A DNA stretch of 64,000 nucleotides from Dryocola sp. LX212 (GTDB lineage Bacteria > Pseudomonadota > Gammaproteobacteria > Enterobacterales > Enterobacteriaceae). The stretch's first letter is position 1, and the number at the start of each line of letters is the position of its first letter. The translations under genes were made by a program, and so were the position numbers. The stretch covers positions 1,674,001-1,738,000 of the forward strand of contig CP167917.1 of NCBI GenBank assembly GCA_041504365.1, in the 5' to 3' direction. This document shows, piece after piece, positions 26,501-36,533 of this stretch. The notes under the pieces were generated by a model. That model was not told the DNA's origin. It ran no database searches and saw nothing but the letters and a program-made list of their open reading frames with translations.

Positions 26501-29500
26501 TTAACCGATTGTCATCAGGCTGGCGTTGCCCCCGGCTGCGGCGGTGTTGACGCTCAGCGAACGTTCCACGTACAAACGTTCCAACAGCAGATTGGTTTCT
26601 TCGCGGGCAAAGCCCTGCACCGAAACAATCGCTCCGTTACGGGCCGCGACTTTTTCACACAGTTCACGCAGCTGGTCGGAGTCACCGTGATAGATAACCG
26701 CATCAAATTGCTGTTCCAACAGCGTTTCTGCTTTTGCGAAATCAATCTTCTGCTGTACCAGAGCGGGCAGCTGTTTAGCCAGATCGCGATGCAGTTTGTC
26801 ATCCGCCCACAGTACACGGCTACCCACGCTGGTTACCGCTGAAAGCTGCACCAGCGCATCCTGTTCGCTGTCCGCCACGCACAGAATGCGTTCGCGCGGC
26901 ATCAGCGCATAGGTGTTGCGTTCGCCCGTCGGGCCGGGCAGCAGACGCAGCGTGCCGCTCTGCGCCTGTTCAGCGAAGCGTTGGCTCAGGGCGTGCAGTT
27001 CGCTCCGGCTTACGGCCCATTCGGTCAGCGCCTTATGCGCTTCCTGAAGGCTTGCTTTCAGTGTGGCATCGACAGGCAGCTCTGCATCCTGACGGTTAAG
27101 CGTTGTCAGCAGGGCTGTTTCCGGGCGGTTAGCCAGCAGGCGATACAGGTAAAGCGGGCCGCCTGCTTTCGGGCCGGTGCCCGACAGGCCTTCGCCACCA
27201 AACGGCTGGACGCCAACGACCGCGCCTACCATGTTTCGGTTCACGTACATATTGCCAACGTGGGCTGAACCGGTGACCTGAGCGATTGTTTCGTCGATAC
27301 GGGTGTGGACGCCGAGCGTCAGGCCGTAGCCCGCCGCGTTAATCTGCGCGATCAGCGCCTCAAGGTTGTTACGGCTGTAGCGAACCACGTGCAGCACCGG
27401 ACCAAAGACCTCTTTTTGCATCTCGTCGAAGCTCTCAAGCTCGATAAGCGTAGGGGCCACGAAAGTACCGCTTTGCCACTCTTTCATATCCATATCGTCT
27501 TCGCGGACGGCCTGGAATACCTTGCGGCCTTTCGCACGCATCCCCTGGATATGCTTATCAATGTTCTCTTTTGCTTCCGCGTCGATAACCGGGCCGATAT
27601 CCGTCGTCAGACGGCCAGGGTTGCCCATGCGGCACTCCGCCATCGCGCCACGCAACATTTGCAGCGTGTGCTCGGCAACGTCTTCCTGAATGCACAGCAC
27701 GCGCAGGGCAGAACAGCGCTGGCCCGCGCTATCAAACGCTGAGGCTACCACGTCCACCACGACCTGTTCGGTAAGCGCGGAAGAATCAACGATCATGGCG
27801 TTAAGGCCACCTGTTTCTGCGATGAGCGGCGTTGGACGCCCCTGCGGATCCAGACGGTCGGCGATATTACGTTGCAGCAGGGTGGCGACTTCGGTTGAGC
27901 CGGTGAACATCACGCCGCGAACGCGGGCGTCGCCTGTCAGCTGTGCGCCAACGGTTTCGCCACGGCCCGGCAGCAGTTGCAGCACGCCCGCAGGCACGCC
28001 CGCTTCCAGCAGGATGGCGATACCCTGAGCGGCAATCAGCGGCGTCTGCTCGGCAGGTTTTGCCAGCACGCAGTTACCCGCCGCAAGGGCTGCGGCAATC
28101 TGACCGGTGAAAATAGCCAGCGGGAAGTTCCACGGACTGATGCAGACTATCGGGCCAAGCGGGCGGTGCGTTTCGTTATCAAAGTCGTTGCGCACCTGGC
28201 CCGCGTAGTAGTAGAGGAAATCCACTGCTTCGCGCACTTCGGCAATCGCGTTGCTGAAGGTTTTACCTGCCTCTCGTACGAGGATGCCGATGAGCTGCTG
28301 CATCTGGCCTTCCATGATCACCGCTGCGCGCTCAAGAATAACTGCGCGCTCCTGCGGCGGTGTGGCAAACCAGATAGGTGCGTTGTTAACCGCACTTTCC
28401 AGCGCTCGGGAAACCTCTTCGCTGGTTGCCTCGCGCATGTAACCCACGGTGTCGTTCGGCTCCGCCGGGTTCTTCACCGCGACCAAATCACCTTCGGCAA
28501 CGGCTTCTTCAAGGATGGGTAGCGCCTGCCACTTCTGCGCCGCGCTGTTGAGCAGGGCAGAGGAAAGCGATGCCAGTCGGTGCTCGTTCGCCAGGTCCAG
28601 ACCGCCCGAATTGCTGCGATCCGCACCGTAAAGATCTTTCGGTAAGGCAATTTTCGGGTGTGGCAGGCCGAGCTGGCCCTCTTTACTGGCCAGTCCTTCG
28701 GTGGCGGTAACCGGATCGGCGACCAGTTCGTCCAGCGGCAGGGTGTTATCGGCGATGCGGTTAACAAATGAGGTATTCGCGCCGTTCTCCAGCAGGCGGC
28801 GCACCAGATAGGCCAGCAATGTTTCATGGGTGCCAACCGGCGCGTAGATACGGCAAGGGCGGTTCAGTTTGCCGTCGGCAATCTTCCCGACCACCTGATC
28901 GTACAGCGGCTCGCCCATGCCGTGCAGGCACTGGAACTCGTACTGGCCCGGGTAGTAGTTCTGACCGGCAAGATTATAAATTGCCGCCAGGGTGTGGGCG
29001 TTATGGGTGGCGAACTGCGGGTAAATCAGGTTCGGCACGGTAAGCAGTTTTTTCGCACAGGCGAGGTAAGAGATATCGGTGTACACCTTGCGGGTATAAA
29101 CCGGATAGCCCTCAAGGCCCTCCATCTGCGCGCGTTTGATTTCGCTGTCCCAGTAAGCCCCTTTCACCAGACGTATCATCAGGCGGCGACGGCTGCGGGT
29201 GGCGAGATCGATCAGGTAATCGATGACGAACGGACAGCGCTTCTGGTAGGCCTGGATAACAAAACCTATGCCGTTCCAGCCCGCCAGCTCCGGCTCAAAA
29301 CAGAGTTTCTCCAGCAGATCGAGAGAGATCTCCAGGCGATCGGCTTCCTCGGCATCAATGTTAATCCCTACGTCGTACTGGCGAGCTAACAGCGTCAGGG
29401 ATTTCAGACGAGGATACAGCTCTTCCATGACGCGATCGTACTGGGCACGGCTGTAGCGCGGGTGCAGGGCAGAGAGCTTGATTGAGATGCCCGGGCCTTC

Positions 29501-30463
29501 ATAAATACCGCGGCCGTTTGAGGCCTTGCCGATGGCGTGAATGGCCTGCTGGTAGGAAACCATATAAGCCTGCGCGTCGGCGGCGGTCAGCGCGGCTTCG
29601 CCGAGCATATCGTAAGAGTAGCGGAAGCCTTTCTCTTCGAGCTTGCGGGCGTTGGCCAGCGCTTCGGAAATCGTCTCGCCGGTCACAAACTGCTCGCCCA
29701 TCAGGCGCATCGCCATATCCACCCCTTTGCGGATCAGCGGCTCGCCGCTCTTGCTGATGATGCGATTCAGGGAGTGGGAGAGGCTGGCTTCGTTATGCGT
29801 GGAGACCAGGCGGCCGGTAAACAGCAGGCCCCAGGTGGCGGCGTTAACGAACAGCGACGGGCTGCGGCCAATGTGGGAGTGCCAGTTGCCGTTGCTGATC
29901 TTGTCGCGGATTAACGCATCGCGCGTGGCCTTGTCCGGAATACGCAGCAGCGCTTCCGCCAGGCACATCAGCGCCACGCCTTCCTGTGAGGAAAGGGAGA
30001 ATTCCTGCAGCAAACCTTGTACCATGCCCGCCCGGCCTGAAGCGCTCTTCTGATTGCGAAGCTTTTCAGCAAGTTGGTAGGCAAGCTTATGGGTTTGTTC
30101 GGCGATGGCCTGCGGCAGACGAGCCTGTTCAAGAATCATCGGCACGGCGTCGGTTTCCGGACGCCGCCACGCAGCGGTAATCGCCGCGCGGGTAACGGAC
30201 TGCGGCAGGATCTGCTCGGCAAAATCGAGGAACGGCTGATGCGTCTCTTCGGCGGCCATTGGCGTTTCATCACTTTCGTTAGCGGCACCGGCGAGCAGGG
30301 CAGGGAGTTCAGGCAGCTCGTCGTTATTTTCCAGGCGTTCAAGATAGTTAAAGATGGCCTGTTTAATTAGCCAGTGCGGCGTACGGTCAATGCGTGAAGC
30401 GGCGTGCTTAATACGTTCGCGGGTCGCTTCGTCGAGTTTTACACCCATGGTGGTTGTGCCCAT
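26501..30463 (-). CDS. putA: PutA, proline dehydrogenase / P5C dehydrogenase and put repressor
   Basis: Trifunctional 1320-residue flavoprotein that oxidises proline to glutamate in two steps and represses put transcription when proline is absent. The N-terminus is a ribbon-helix-helix DNA-binding domain (TTTMGVKLDEATRERIKHAA, residues 1-47). The FAD proline dehydrogenase barrel follows (about 90-570, GISIKLSALHPRYSRAQ and RLVKGAYWDSEIKRAQ). The aldehyde dehydrogenase domain (about 650-1110) has catalytic Cys in SAGQRCSALRV and Glu in IAETGGLNA. It ends in the conserved C-terminal domain. Membrane association under proline relieves repression in E. coli; the matching operators lie between putA and putP. 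Confidence 0.97.
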   Translation of the reverse strand: MGTTTMGVKLDEATRERIKHAASRIDRTPHWLIKQAIFNYLERLENNDELPELPALLAGAANESDETPMAAEETHQPFLDFAEQILPQSVTRAAITAAWRRPETDAVPMILEQARLPQAIAEQTHKLAYQLAEKLRNQKSASGRAGMVQGLLQEFSLSSQEGVALMCLAEALLRIPDKATRDALIRDKISNGNWHSHIGRSPSLFVNAATWGLLFTGRLVSTHNEASLSHSLNRIISKSGEPLIRKGVDMAMRLMGEQFVTGETISEALANARKLEEKGFRYSYDMLGEAALTAADAQAYMVSYQQAIHAIGKASNGRGIYEGPGISIKLSALHPRYSRAQYDRVMEELYPRLKSLTLLARQYDVGINIDAEEADRLEISLDLLEKLCFEPELAGWNGIGFVIQAYQKRCPFVIDYLIDLATRSRRRLMIRLVKGAYWDSEIKRAQMEGLEGYPVYTRKVYTDISYLACAKKLLTVPNLIYPQFATHNAHTLAAIYNLAGQNYYPGQYEFQCLHGMGEPLYDQVVGKIADGKLNRPCRIYAPVGTHETLLAYLVRRLLENGANTSFVNRIADNTLPLDELVADPVTATEGLASKEGQLGLPHPKIALPKDLYGADRSNSGGLDLANEHRLASLSSALLNSAAQKWQALPILEEAVAEGDLVAVKNPAEPNDTVGYMREATSEEVSRALESAVNNAPIWFATPPQERAVILERAAVIMEGQMQQLIGILVREAGKTFSNAIAEVREAVDFLYYYAGQVRNDFDNETHRPLGPIVCISPWNFPLAIFTGQIAAALAAGNCVLAKPAEQTPLIAAQGIAILLEAGVPAGVLQLLPGRGETVGAQLTGDARVRGVMFTGSTEVATLLQRNIADRLDPQGRPTPLIAETGGLNAMIVDSSALTEQVVVDVVASAFDSAGQRCSALRVLCIQEDVAEHTLQMLRGAMAECRMGNPGRLTTDIGPVIDAEAKENIDKHIQGMRAKGRKVFQAVREDDMDMKEWQSGTFVAPTLIELESFDEMQKEVFGPVLHVVRYSRNNLEALIAQINAAGYGLTLGVHTRIDETIAQVTGSAHVGNMYVNRNMVGAVVGVQPFGGEGLSGTGPKAGGPLYLYRLLANRPETALLTTLNRQDAELPVDATLKASLQEAHKALTEWAVSRSELHALSQRFAEQAQSGTLRLLPGPTGERNTYALMPRERILCVADSEQDALVQLSAVTSVGSRVLWADDKLHRDLAKQLPALVQQKIDFAKAETLLEQQFDAVIYHGDSDQLRELCEKVAARNGAIVSVQGFAREETNLLLERLYVERSLSVNTAAAGGNASLMTIG

Positions 30464-30942
30464 GAAAACAACTCCTTTTTCCCGTCAGGCTTCGAGCGGC
30501 TACCAGCAGACAATTCGATTGCTTCAGGGGGGTAAAGTGGTGGTTGATAAAAGTTACCCGGCAATATCTATCAGGTTGCAACTTTGTGCAACCTTGTTAA
30601 ATGTGAGCCAGCTAGCAGGTCGGGAAAAGAGTCAGTTTGTTAAACTTAAAATAAGAAAGCGATCTGGATAATTATTTGCAGACGAGGCTAATTAGCCGAC
30701 ATAGTTAACACTTTCGACGGGTGCAACCGGTAAAAGCGTGAGCAAGTGCAACCTCCCGGCAAAAGCTATTTTTTACATAGTGAATTTCTTGTGAATAGCA
30801 TGTTAAAACGTTTGTGAATAAATAAGGCTTCCGTCAGGATACGGTCGCAAACCGACAACTCAACAGGCCCCGCCGCGTTCCGGCGAGGCGCTACCGGTAA
30901 CGACAGTAAAAATTAACCGGTAACTAAATCTGGAGAAGATGC
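30464..30942. other. put control region
   Basis: The 479-base divergent region between putA and putP. It contains a cluster of PutA half-sites (separate entry) and AT-rich stretches (30640-30680, 30770-30830) suited to the two promoters. A GC-rich segment at 30862-30905 (CCCCGCCGCGTTCCGGCGAG) may form a hairpin in the putP leader. Confidence 0.7.
30575..30752. promoter_or_regulatory. PutA operator half-sites (four GTTGCA motifs)
   Basis: GTTGCA on the plus strand at 30575-30580 and on the minus strand (read as TGCAAC) at 30587-30592, 30722-30727 and 30747-30752. GTTGCA is the sequence recognised by the PutA ribbon-helix-helix domain in E. coli. The pairs are 12 and 25 bases apart and flank the middle of the region, fitting repression of both genes by DNA bridging. 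Confidence 0.75.
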
Positions 30943-32451
30943 ATGACCATGAGTACACCAATGCTGGTGACTTTCCTTGTTTATATCTTTGGCATGATAT
31001 TGATAGGGTTTATCGCCTGGCGCTCAACAAAAAACTTTGATGATTATATTCTCGGCGGACGCAGCCTCGGCAGCCTGGTGACGGCATTGTCCGCCGGTGC
31101 TTCGGATATGAGTGGCTGGTTATTAATGGGCCTGCCCGGCGCGATATTCCTGTCCGGGATTTCCGAAAGCTGGATTGCCATCGGCCTGACCGTCGGGGCT
31201 TATATTAACTGGAAACTGGTCGCGGGCCGCCTGCGCGTTCACACGGAAGTAAATAACAACGCCCTGACGCTACCGGATTATTTCACCGGGCGCTTCGAGG
31301 ATAAAAGCCGCCTGCTGCGTATTATCTCCGCGCTGGTGATTCTGCTGTTCTTCACCATCTATTGCGCATCCGGCATCGTCGCGGGGGCGCGTCTGTTCGA
31401 AAGCACCTTTGGCATGAGCTATGAAACGGCGCTGTGGGCCGGGGCTGCGGCAACTATCCTCTACACCTTCGTGGGCGGTTTCCTGGCAGTTAGCTGGACT
31501 GACACCGTGCAGGCGAGCCTGATGATTTTTGCGCTGATCCTGACCCCGGTCATGGTGATTATGGCGGTCGGCGGACTGGACGATTCGCTGCTGGTTATCA
31601 AGCAGAAGAGCATCGAAAACGTCGATATGCTCAAGGGGCTGAACTTTGTCGCCATCATCTCGCTGATGGGCTGGGGGCTGGGCTACTTTGGCCAGCCGCA
31701 CATTCTGGCGCGCTTTATGGCGGCGGACTCCCACCACACCATCGTTAACGCACGCCGCATCAGTATGACGTGGATGATCCTCTGCCTGGCAGGGGCGTGT
31801 GCCGTGGGCTTCTTCGGCATCGCTTACTTCTCTAATAACCCAGCGCAGGCCGGTGGGGTAAGCCAGAACAGCGAGCGCGTATTTATTGAGCTGGCGCAGA
31901 TCCTGTTTAACCCGTGGGTGGCCGGTATTCTGCTGTCGGCGATTCTGGCTGCGGTCATGTCGACGCTGAGCTGCCAGCTGCTGGTGTGCTCAAGCGCCAT
32001 CACCGAAGACCTGTACAAAGCGTTCTTCCGCCAGGGTGCGGGCCAGAAAGAGCTGGTGTGGGTCGGCAGGATCATGGTGCTGGTGGTTGCGCTGGTAGCC
32101 ATTGCCCTTGCTGCGAACCCGGAAAACCGCGTGCTGGGCCTGGTCAGCTATGCCTGGGCAGGCTTCGGCGCCGCCTTTGGTCCAGTGGTGTTGTTCTCCG
32201 TGCTGTGGTCACGTATGACCCGCAACGGCGCGCTGGCCGGTATGATCATCGGTGCCGTCACCGTTATCGTCTGGAAGCAGTTTGCGTGGCTGGGGCTGTA
32301 TGAAATCATCCCAGGCTTCATCTTTGCCAGCATCGGTATCGTTGTGGTGAGCCTGATGGGGAAAGCGCCTTCTGCTGCAATGAGCAAGCGCTTTGCGGAT
32401 GCAGATGAAATTTACCATACGCCAGCACCTTCTAAGCTGCAGGCTGAGTAA
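30943..32451 (+). CDS. putP: Sodium/proline symporter PutP
   Basis: High-affinity proline importer of the SSS family, 13 predicted membrane segments, 502 residues. Sequence is colinear with E. coli PutP: FGMILIGFIAWRSTKNFDDY, the Na+ and proline region ALSAGASDMSGWLLMGLPG in helices 2 and 3, WTDTVQASLMIFALILTPV, and STLSCQLLVCSSAITEDLYK in helix 9. Start at 30943 is preceded by GGAGAAG. A REP element and several hairpins follow. Supplies proline to PutA, whose gene is divergent. Confidence 0.96.
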   Translation: MTMSTPMLVTFLVYIFGMILIGFIAWRSTKNFDDYILGGRSLGSLVTALSAGASDMSGWLLMGLPGAIFLSGISESWIAIGLTVGAYINWKLVAGRLRVHTEVNNNALTLPDYFTGRFEDKSRLLRIISALVILLFFTIYCASGIVAGARLFESTFGMSYETALWAGAAATILYTFVGGFLAVSWTDTVQASLMIFALILTPVMVIMAVGGLDDSLLVIKQKSIENVDMLKGLNFVAIISLMGWGLGYFGQPHILARFMAADSHHTIVNARRISMTWMILCLAGACAVGFFGIAYFSNNPAQAGGVSQNSERVFIELAQILFNPWVAGILLSAILAAVMSTLSCQLLVCSSAITEDLYKAFFRQGAGQKELVWVGRIMVLVVALVAIALAANPENRVLGLVSYAWAGFGAAFGPVVLFSVLWSRMTRNGALAGMIIGAVTVIVWKQFAWLGLYEIIPGFIFASIGIVVVSLMGKAPSAAMSKRFADADEIYHTPAPSKLQAE

Positions 32452-32461
32452 CTGCCTTTAG

Positions 32462-32541
32462 CCCGGTAGGTCGGATAAGCGCAGCGTCATCCGACACAGC
32501 CAGCGTCAATGGTGGATGACGCGAACGCTTATCCACCTCTC
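32462..32541. repeat. REP/BIME-type palindromic repeats after putP
   Basis: Two opposed units, TAGGTCGGATAAGCGCAGC...CATCCGAC and GTGGATGACGCGAACGC...TTATCCACC, of the same family as the other repeats in the window. Confidence 0.75.
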
Positions 32542-32573
32542 AAAACCTAAAATAGAGCAGCAGAGTAAAAGAC

Positions 32574-32733
32574 AGGCCGGACTTCCCGGCCTCAGACTAA
32601 TGACAAACCTAAACCGAAAGGAATTCGAAAAGATCTCACCGAATAAATAACAAGGAAAATCAATTCATTGATTTTCGGCTGCTAACCACAAAGAAGGAAA
32701 AACCACGCTTTTACCTTCTTTGTCAGCAATCTC
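32574..32733 (+). ncRNA. Multi-hairpin intergenic segment, possible small RNA
   Basis: Between putP and efeU there are four successive inverted repeats: AGGCCGG/CCGGCCT (32574-32592), AAAATCAA/TTGATTTT (about 32656-32675), ACAAAGAAGG/CCTTCTTTGT (about 32687-32722) and the terminator that follows at 32734. The first hairpin is a near copy of the terminator. The arrangement could be a terminated small RNA or a structured putP 3' UTR. No known family recognised. Confidence 0.3.
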
Positions 32734-32757
32734 AGGCCGGGCTTCCCGGCCTTTTTT
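32734..32757 (+). terminator. Rho-independent terminator before efeU
   Basis: AGGCCGG, GCTTC loop, CCGGCCT, TTTTT. A 7-bp GC-rich stem with a clean U tract. Confidence 0.85.
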
Positions 32758-32805
32758 ACATCCGGATATAAATAACCCGACGAAGACGCTTGTATTTCTT
32801 TTGGT

Positions 32806-32824
32806 GGTAATGATAATCACTATC
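32806..32824. promoter_or_regulatory. Fur box upstream of efeUOB
   Basis: GGTAATGATAATCACTATC, a close match to the Fur consensus GATAATGATAATCATTATC, 59 bases before the efeU start. Fur repression under iron sufficiency is established for efeUOB in E. coli. Confidence 0.85.
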
Positions 32825-32882
32825 GTTCTTTTTTACTTTTCTTTACGTCTTTTGACCTGACTTCACACCTGAGGTGTCCGGA

Positions 32883-33716
32883 ATGTTTGTTCCGTTTCTT
32901 ATTATGCTTCGCGAAGGGCTGGAGGCGGCGCTGATTGTCAGCCTGATTGCCAGCTACCTTAAGCGCACCCAGCGCGGCCAGTGGATCGGCGTAATGTGGG
33001 TTGGGGTCGTCGCTGCCGCCGCGCTCTGTCTGGCGCTCGGTATCTTCATCAACGAAACCACCGGCGAGTTTCCGCAAAAAGAGCAGGAGCTGTTCGAGGG
33101 CATCGTGGCGGTCATCGCCGTCGTTATTCTTACCTGGATGGTGTTCTGGATGCGTAAAGTCTCGCGCAACGTGAAGGTCCAGCTCGAACAGGCGGTGGAC
33201 AATGCGCTGAACAACAAAAGCAGCCACGGCTGGGCGCTGATTGGCATGGTCTTCTTTGCGGTTGCCCGGGAGGGGCTGGAATCGGTGTTCTTCCTGCTGG
33301 CGGCATTCCAGCAGGACGTGGGCATCATGCCGCCGCTGGGGGCGATGCTCGGTCTGGCAACGGCTATCGTGCTTGGCTTCCTGATCTACTTGGGCGGCAT
33401 TCGCCTGAACCTTGGCGCGTTCTTCAAATGGACCAGCCTGTTCATCCTGCTGGTGGCGGCAGGGCTTGCGGCAGGGGCGATTCGCGCCTTCCACGAGGCG
33501 GGCCTGTGGAACCACTTCCAGGAGATCGCCTTCGAGCTCAGCAACGTCCTTTCCACCCACTCCCTGACCGGCACGCTGCTGGAGGGCATCTTCGGCTATC
33601 AGGAAGCGCCGACCGTCAGCGAAGTGGCAATGTACTTTATCTATCTTATTCCGGCCCTGGTGCTGTTCGCCCTGCCGCCGCGGCTGAGTAATCAGGTGAC
33701 AAATAACGCTCGTTAA
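32883..33716 (+). CDS. efeU: Ferrous iron permease EfeU (intact)
   Basis: Inner-membrane Fe2+ permease of the Ftr1 family, acting with EfeO and EfeB at low pH. Start at 32883 (MFVPFLIMLREGLEAALIV); a GTG-type frame three codons upstream is also open. The 277-residue protein has seven predicted membrane segments and both REGLE iron-binding motifs, REGLEAAL in the first helix and REGLESVF near residue 150. The gene is intact, unlike the frameshifted copy in E. coli K-12. First gene of efeUOB under a Fur box. Confidence 0.95.
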   Translation: MFVPFLIMLREGLEAALIVSLIASYLKRTQRGQWIGVMWVGVVAAAALCLALGIFINETTGEFPQKEQELFEGIVAVIAVVILTWMVFWMRKVSRNVKVQLEQAVDNALNNKSSHGWALIGMVFFAVAREGLESVFFLLAAFQQDVGIMPPLGAMLGLATAIVLGFLIYLGGIRLNLGAFFKWTSLFILLVAAGLAAGAIRAFHEAGLWNHFQEIAFELSNVLSTHSLTGTLLEGIFGYQEAPTVSEVAMYFIYLIPALVLFALPPRLSNQVTNNAR

Positions 33717-33779
33717 TATGCTTGTGGCGGGGATACCGCCACTTAGTTACAACATACTAATCTTTTAAAGGGATTGGCC

Positions 33780-34904
33780 ATGACTACACATTTTCGTCGT
33801 AAGGCTTTGCACGCTGCGCTGTTCACCCTCGTTTCATCTGCTTTTGCGGTACAGGCTGCAGATGTTCCTCAGGTAAAAGTTACCGTTACGGATAAACAGT
33901 GTGAGCCGATGAACATCACGGTTAACGAGGGCAAGACCCAGTTCATTATCCAGAACAACAGCCAGAAAGCGCTGGAGTGGGAGATCCTCAAAGGCGTGAT
34001 GGTGGTGGAAGAGCGTGAAAATATCGCGCCTGGCTTCTCCCAAAAGATGACCGCAAACCTGCAAGCGGGGGAGTACGACATGACCTGTGGCCTGCTCAGC
34101 AACCCGAAAGGCAAGCTGGTGGTTAAGGCGGCAGGCGATGGGGCCGCGCCTAAAAACGATCTAATGGCGCTATCCGGGCCGATTACCGAATATAAAGCCT
34201 ACGTCACCGCCGAAGTTGCCGATCTGGTTAAAAACACCAAAGCTTTCACCGACGCGGTGAAAGCGGGGGACATCGAAAAAGCGAAATCCCTGTACGCGCC
34301 AACGCGCCAGCACTACGAGCGCATTGAACCTATCGCCGAGCTGTTCTCTGACCTGGACGGCAGCATCGACGCCCGTGAAGATGACTACGAGCAGCAGGCC
34401 AGCGATCCGAAGTTCACCGGCTTCCACCGCCTCGAAAAAGCGCTGTTTGGTGATAACTCCACTAAAGGCATGGAAAAGTATGCTGAGCAGCTGAATACCG
34501 ACGTACAGGATCTGCAAACCCGTATCTCCGAGCTGGCTTTCCCGCCGAGCAAAGTGGTTGGCGGCGCGGCTGGCCTGATTGAGGAAGTGGCGGCGAGCAA
34601 AATCAGCGGTGAAGAAGATCGCTACAGCCACACCGACCTGTGGGACTTCCAGGCCAACGTCGACGGTGCGAAGAAAATTGTCGATCTGCTTCGTCCTCTG
34701 CTGAGCAAAGACAATGCGCCGCTGCTGGCAAAAGTCGATGCGAACTTCAAAAAGGTTGACACTATTCTGGCGAAATACCGTACCAAAGACGGCTATGAAA
34801 CCTACGATAAACTGACGGATGCTGACCGTAACGTCCTGAAAGGGCCGGTGACTGCTCTGGCGGAAGACCTGTCGCAGCTGCGTGGTGTACTGGGCCTGGA
34901 CTAA
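33780..34904 (+). CDS. efeO: EfeO, periplasmic iron-uptake component
   Basis: Periplasmic protein proposed to bind ferrous or ferric iron for EfeU. The 374-residue precursor starts at 33780 (a TTG two codons earlier is less likely) and has a signal peptide ending at FAVQAADVP. Order: cupredoxin-like N-terminal domain ([22 protein letters not shown]) and the C-terminal M75 peptidase-like domain with the HXXE-type metal motif HRLEKALF. It follows efeU by 63 bases. Role in iron binding is family knowledge. Confidence 0.95.
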   Translation: MTTHFRRKALHAALFTLVSSAFAVQAADVPQVKVTVTDKQCEPMNITVNEGKTQFIIQNNSQKALEWEILKGVMVVEERENIAPGFSQKMTANLQAGEYDMTCGLLSNPKGKLVVKAAGDGAAPKNDLMALSGPITEYKAYVTAEVADLVKNTKAFTDAVKAGDIEKAKSLYAPTRQHYERIEPIAELFSDLDGSIDAREDDYEQQASDPKFTGFHRLEKALFGDNSTKGMEKYAEQLNTDVQDLQTRISELAFPPSKVVGGAAGLIEEVAASKISGEEDRYSHTDLWDFQANVDGAKKIVDLLRPLLSKDNAPLLAKVDANFKKVDTILAKYRTKDGYETYDKLTDADRNVLKGPVTALAEDLSQLRGVLGLD

Positions 34905-34909
34905 GCGTA

Positions 34910-36193
34910 ATGGATGATAAAACAAAAAGTGGCGCGCCTGTTCCCGCGCGCCGACGGCTACTGAAAACGCTGGGCGCCCTTGGGGGGGCCTTCGTCGTCG
35001 CGGGTGGCTGCCCTGTGGCCCATGCCGCAAAAAGTGAGACTTCACCCGGTACGCTGCCACCGGATGCGCGCAGGGAAAAACAGCCCTTTTACGGACCGCA
35101 TCAGGCGGGGATCCTGACGCCGCAGCAGGCTTCAATCATGCTGGTGGCATTCGATGTGCTCGCCGCTGACAAAGCCGATCTGGAGCGTCTGTTCCGCCTG
35201 CTTTCGTCCCGCTTTGACTTTCTGACAACCGGCGGGGCTGCGCCGGACACGCCTAATCCGCGCTTGCCGCCGATGGATTCCGGCATTCTGGGCGCCGAGA
35301 TTTACCCGGATAACCTGACGATAACCCTGTCCGTGGGCAATTCGTTGTTTGACGATCGCTACGGCCTGAAAGCGCAGAAGCCGAACAAGCTGCAGCGCAT
35401 GGACCGTTTCTCTAACGACTCTCTTGATGCCAGCCTCTGCCACGGCGACCTGCTTTTACAGATTTGCGCCAATACCGCCGACACGGTCATCCACGCGTTA
35501 CGTGACATCATCAAGCACACGCCGGACCTGCTGAGCGTGCGCTGGCGGCGGGAGGGGTTTATCTCTAATCACGCGGCACGCAGCCGTGGGAAAGAGACGC
35601 CGATCAACCTGCTGGGCTTCAAGGACGGCACGGCGAACCCGGACAGCAGCAACCAGCCGCTGATGGACAGCGTGGTGTGGGTGACAAAAGGACAGGGCGA
35701 GCCTGCGTGGAGCACGGGCGGCAGCTATCAGGCCATTCGCATTATCCAGTTTCACGTGGAGTCCTGGGACCGTACGCCGCTGAAAGAACAGCAGACGATT
35801 TTTGGGCGCGACAAGCACAGCGGCGCGCCGCTGGGGATGAAAAACGAGCGCGATGAGCCTGATTATACCGCCGACCCGGAGGGCAGCGTCATCGCGCTGG
35901 ACTCGCATATTCGCCTGGCTAATCCGCGTACCAAAGAGACCCAGTCCAGCCTGATGATGCGCCGTGGCTACAGCTACTCGCTGAGGGTGTCAAAATCCGG
36001 GCAGCTGGATATGGGGCTGCTGTTTGTCTGCTACCAGCACGATCTGGAAAAAGGGTTCCTGGCCGTGCAGAACCGCCTGAACGGCGAGGCGCTGGAAGAG
36101 TACGTGCAGCCCATCGGCGGCGGCTATTTCTTTGCGCTGCCGGGCGTGCCGGATAACCAGCATTATCTGGGGCAGGGGCTGTTAGAGGCTTAG
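34910..36193 (+). CDS. efeB: EfeB, Tat-exported DyP-type haem peroxidase
   Basis: Periplasmic dye-decolourising peroxidase of the efe system, thought to oxidise Fe2+ or handle haem. The 427-residue precursor has a twin-arginine signal ([18 protein letters not shown], then PVAHAAK), so it is exported folded with haem. The DyP signature GFKDGTANP with the catalytic Asp lies near residue 238. It begins 5 bases after efeO and ends the operon. Confidence 0.95.
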   Translation: MDDKTKSGAPVPARRRLLKTLGALGGAFVVAGGCPVAHAAKSETSPGTLPPDARREKQPFYGPHQAGILTPQQASIMLVAFDVLAADKADLERLFRLLSSRFDFLTTGGAAPDTPNPRLPPMDSGILGAEIYPDNLTITLSVGNSLFDDRYGLKAQKPNKLQRMDRFSNDSLDASLCHGDLLLQICANTADTVIHALRDIIKHTPDLLSVRWRREGFISNHAARSRGKETPINLLGFKDGTANPDSSNQPLMDSVVWVTKGQGEPAWSTGGSYQAIRIIQFHVESWDRTPLKEQQTIFGRDKHSGAPLGMKNERDEPDYTADPEGSVIALDSHIRLANPRTKETQSSLMMRRGYSYSLRVSKSGQLDMGLLFVCYQHDLEKGFLAVQNRLNGEALEEYVQPIGGGYFFALPGVPDNQHYLGQGLLEA

Positions 36194-36208
36194 GTTATTT
36201 GTTTCCGT

Positions 36209-36278
36209 AGGGTAGAAGAGCGTACGCGCCATCAATCGTGGATCGCCGGATGGCGCTTCGCTTATCCGGCCTGCGCGC
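36209..36278. repeat. REP-type palindrome after efeB
   Basis: Contains CGCCATCAATCGTGGATCGC and CGGATGGCGCTTCGCTTATC, the same family as the other REP units. Part may serve as the efeB 3' hairpin. Confidence 0.65.
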
Positions 36279-36533
36279 TTCTCCCGGTATCCTTTTCCTG
36301 CCAATTTTTCATTCGCTAATAAATTCACCCAGCGCAGAAAATAATAAATTTGTATGACTATCCCTTTGATATAAAATTGTAATATTACTGTGGCATAACC
36401 ATCGCAGCCGCACCGCGATTCGCTTATGTTGATTTAAAGTAAAAAAGATGTTGCGTTTTAGATAATTTTTGATGTACTTAAAGCATGAGCGGTAGTTCCC
36501 GGCTGTGAAGTTCAATCACAATGGAGATCGCGA
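36279..36533. other. AT-rich phoH upstream region
   Basis: About 255 AT-rich bases leading to phoH. It should contain the phoH promoter. A weak Pho-box-like pair (TTGTAAT and CTGTGGC, 11 bases apart, 36377-36394) is present but matches poorly. Nothing else recognised. Confidence 0.4.

Noticed and set aside
28474-30180. Long plus-strand frames opposite putA
   Set aside because: They are GC-driven shadows; PutA on the minus strand is complete with all domains.
34170-35135. A 321-codon minus-strand frame across efeO and efeB
   Set aside because: Both plus-strand genes are well known and intact; the antisense frame crosses their boundary and has no family features.
36377-36394. Pho box upstream of phoH
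   Set aside because: TTGTAAT and CTGTGGC are 11 bases apart but match the consensus poorly; it is only mentioned in the region entry.
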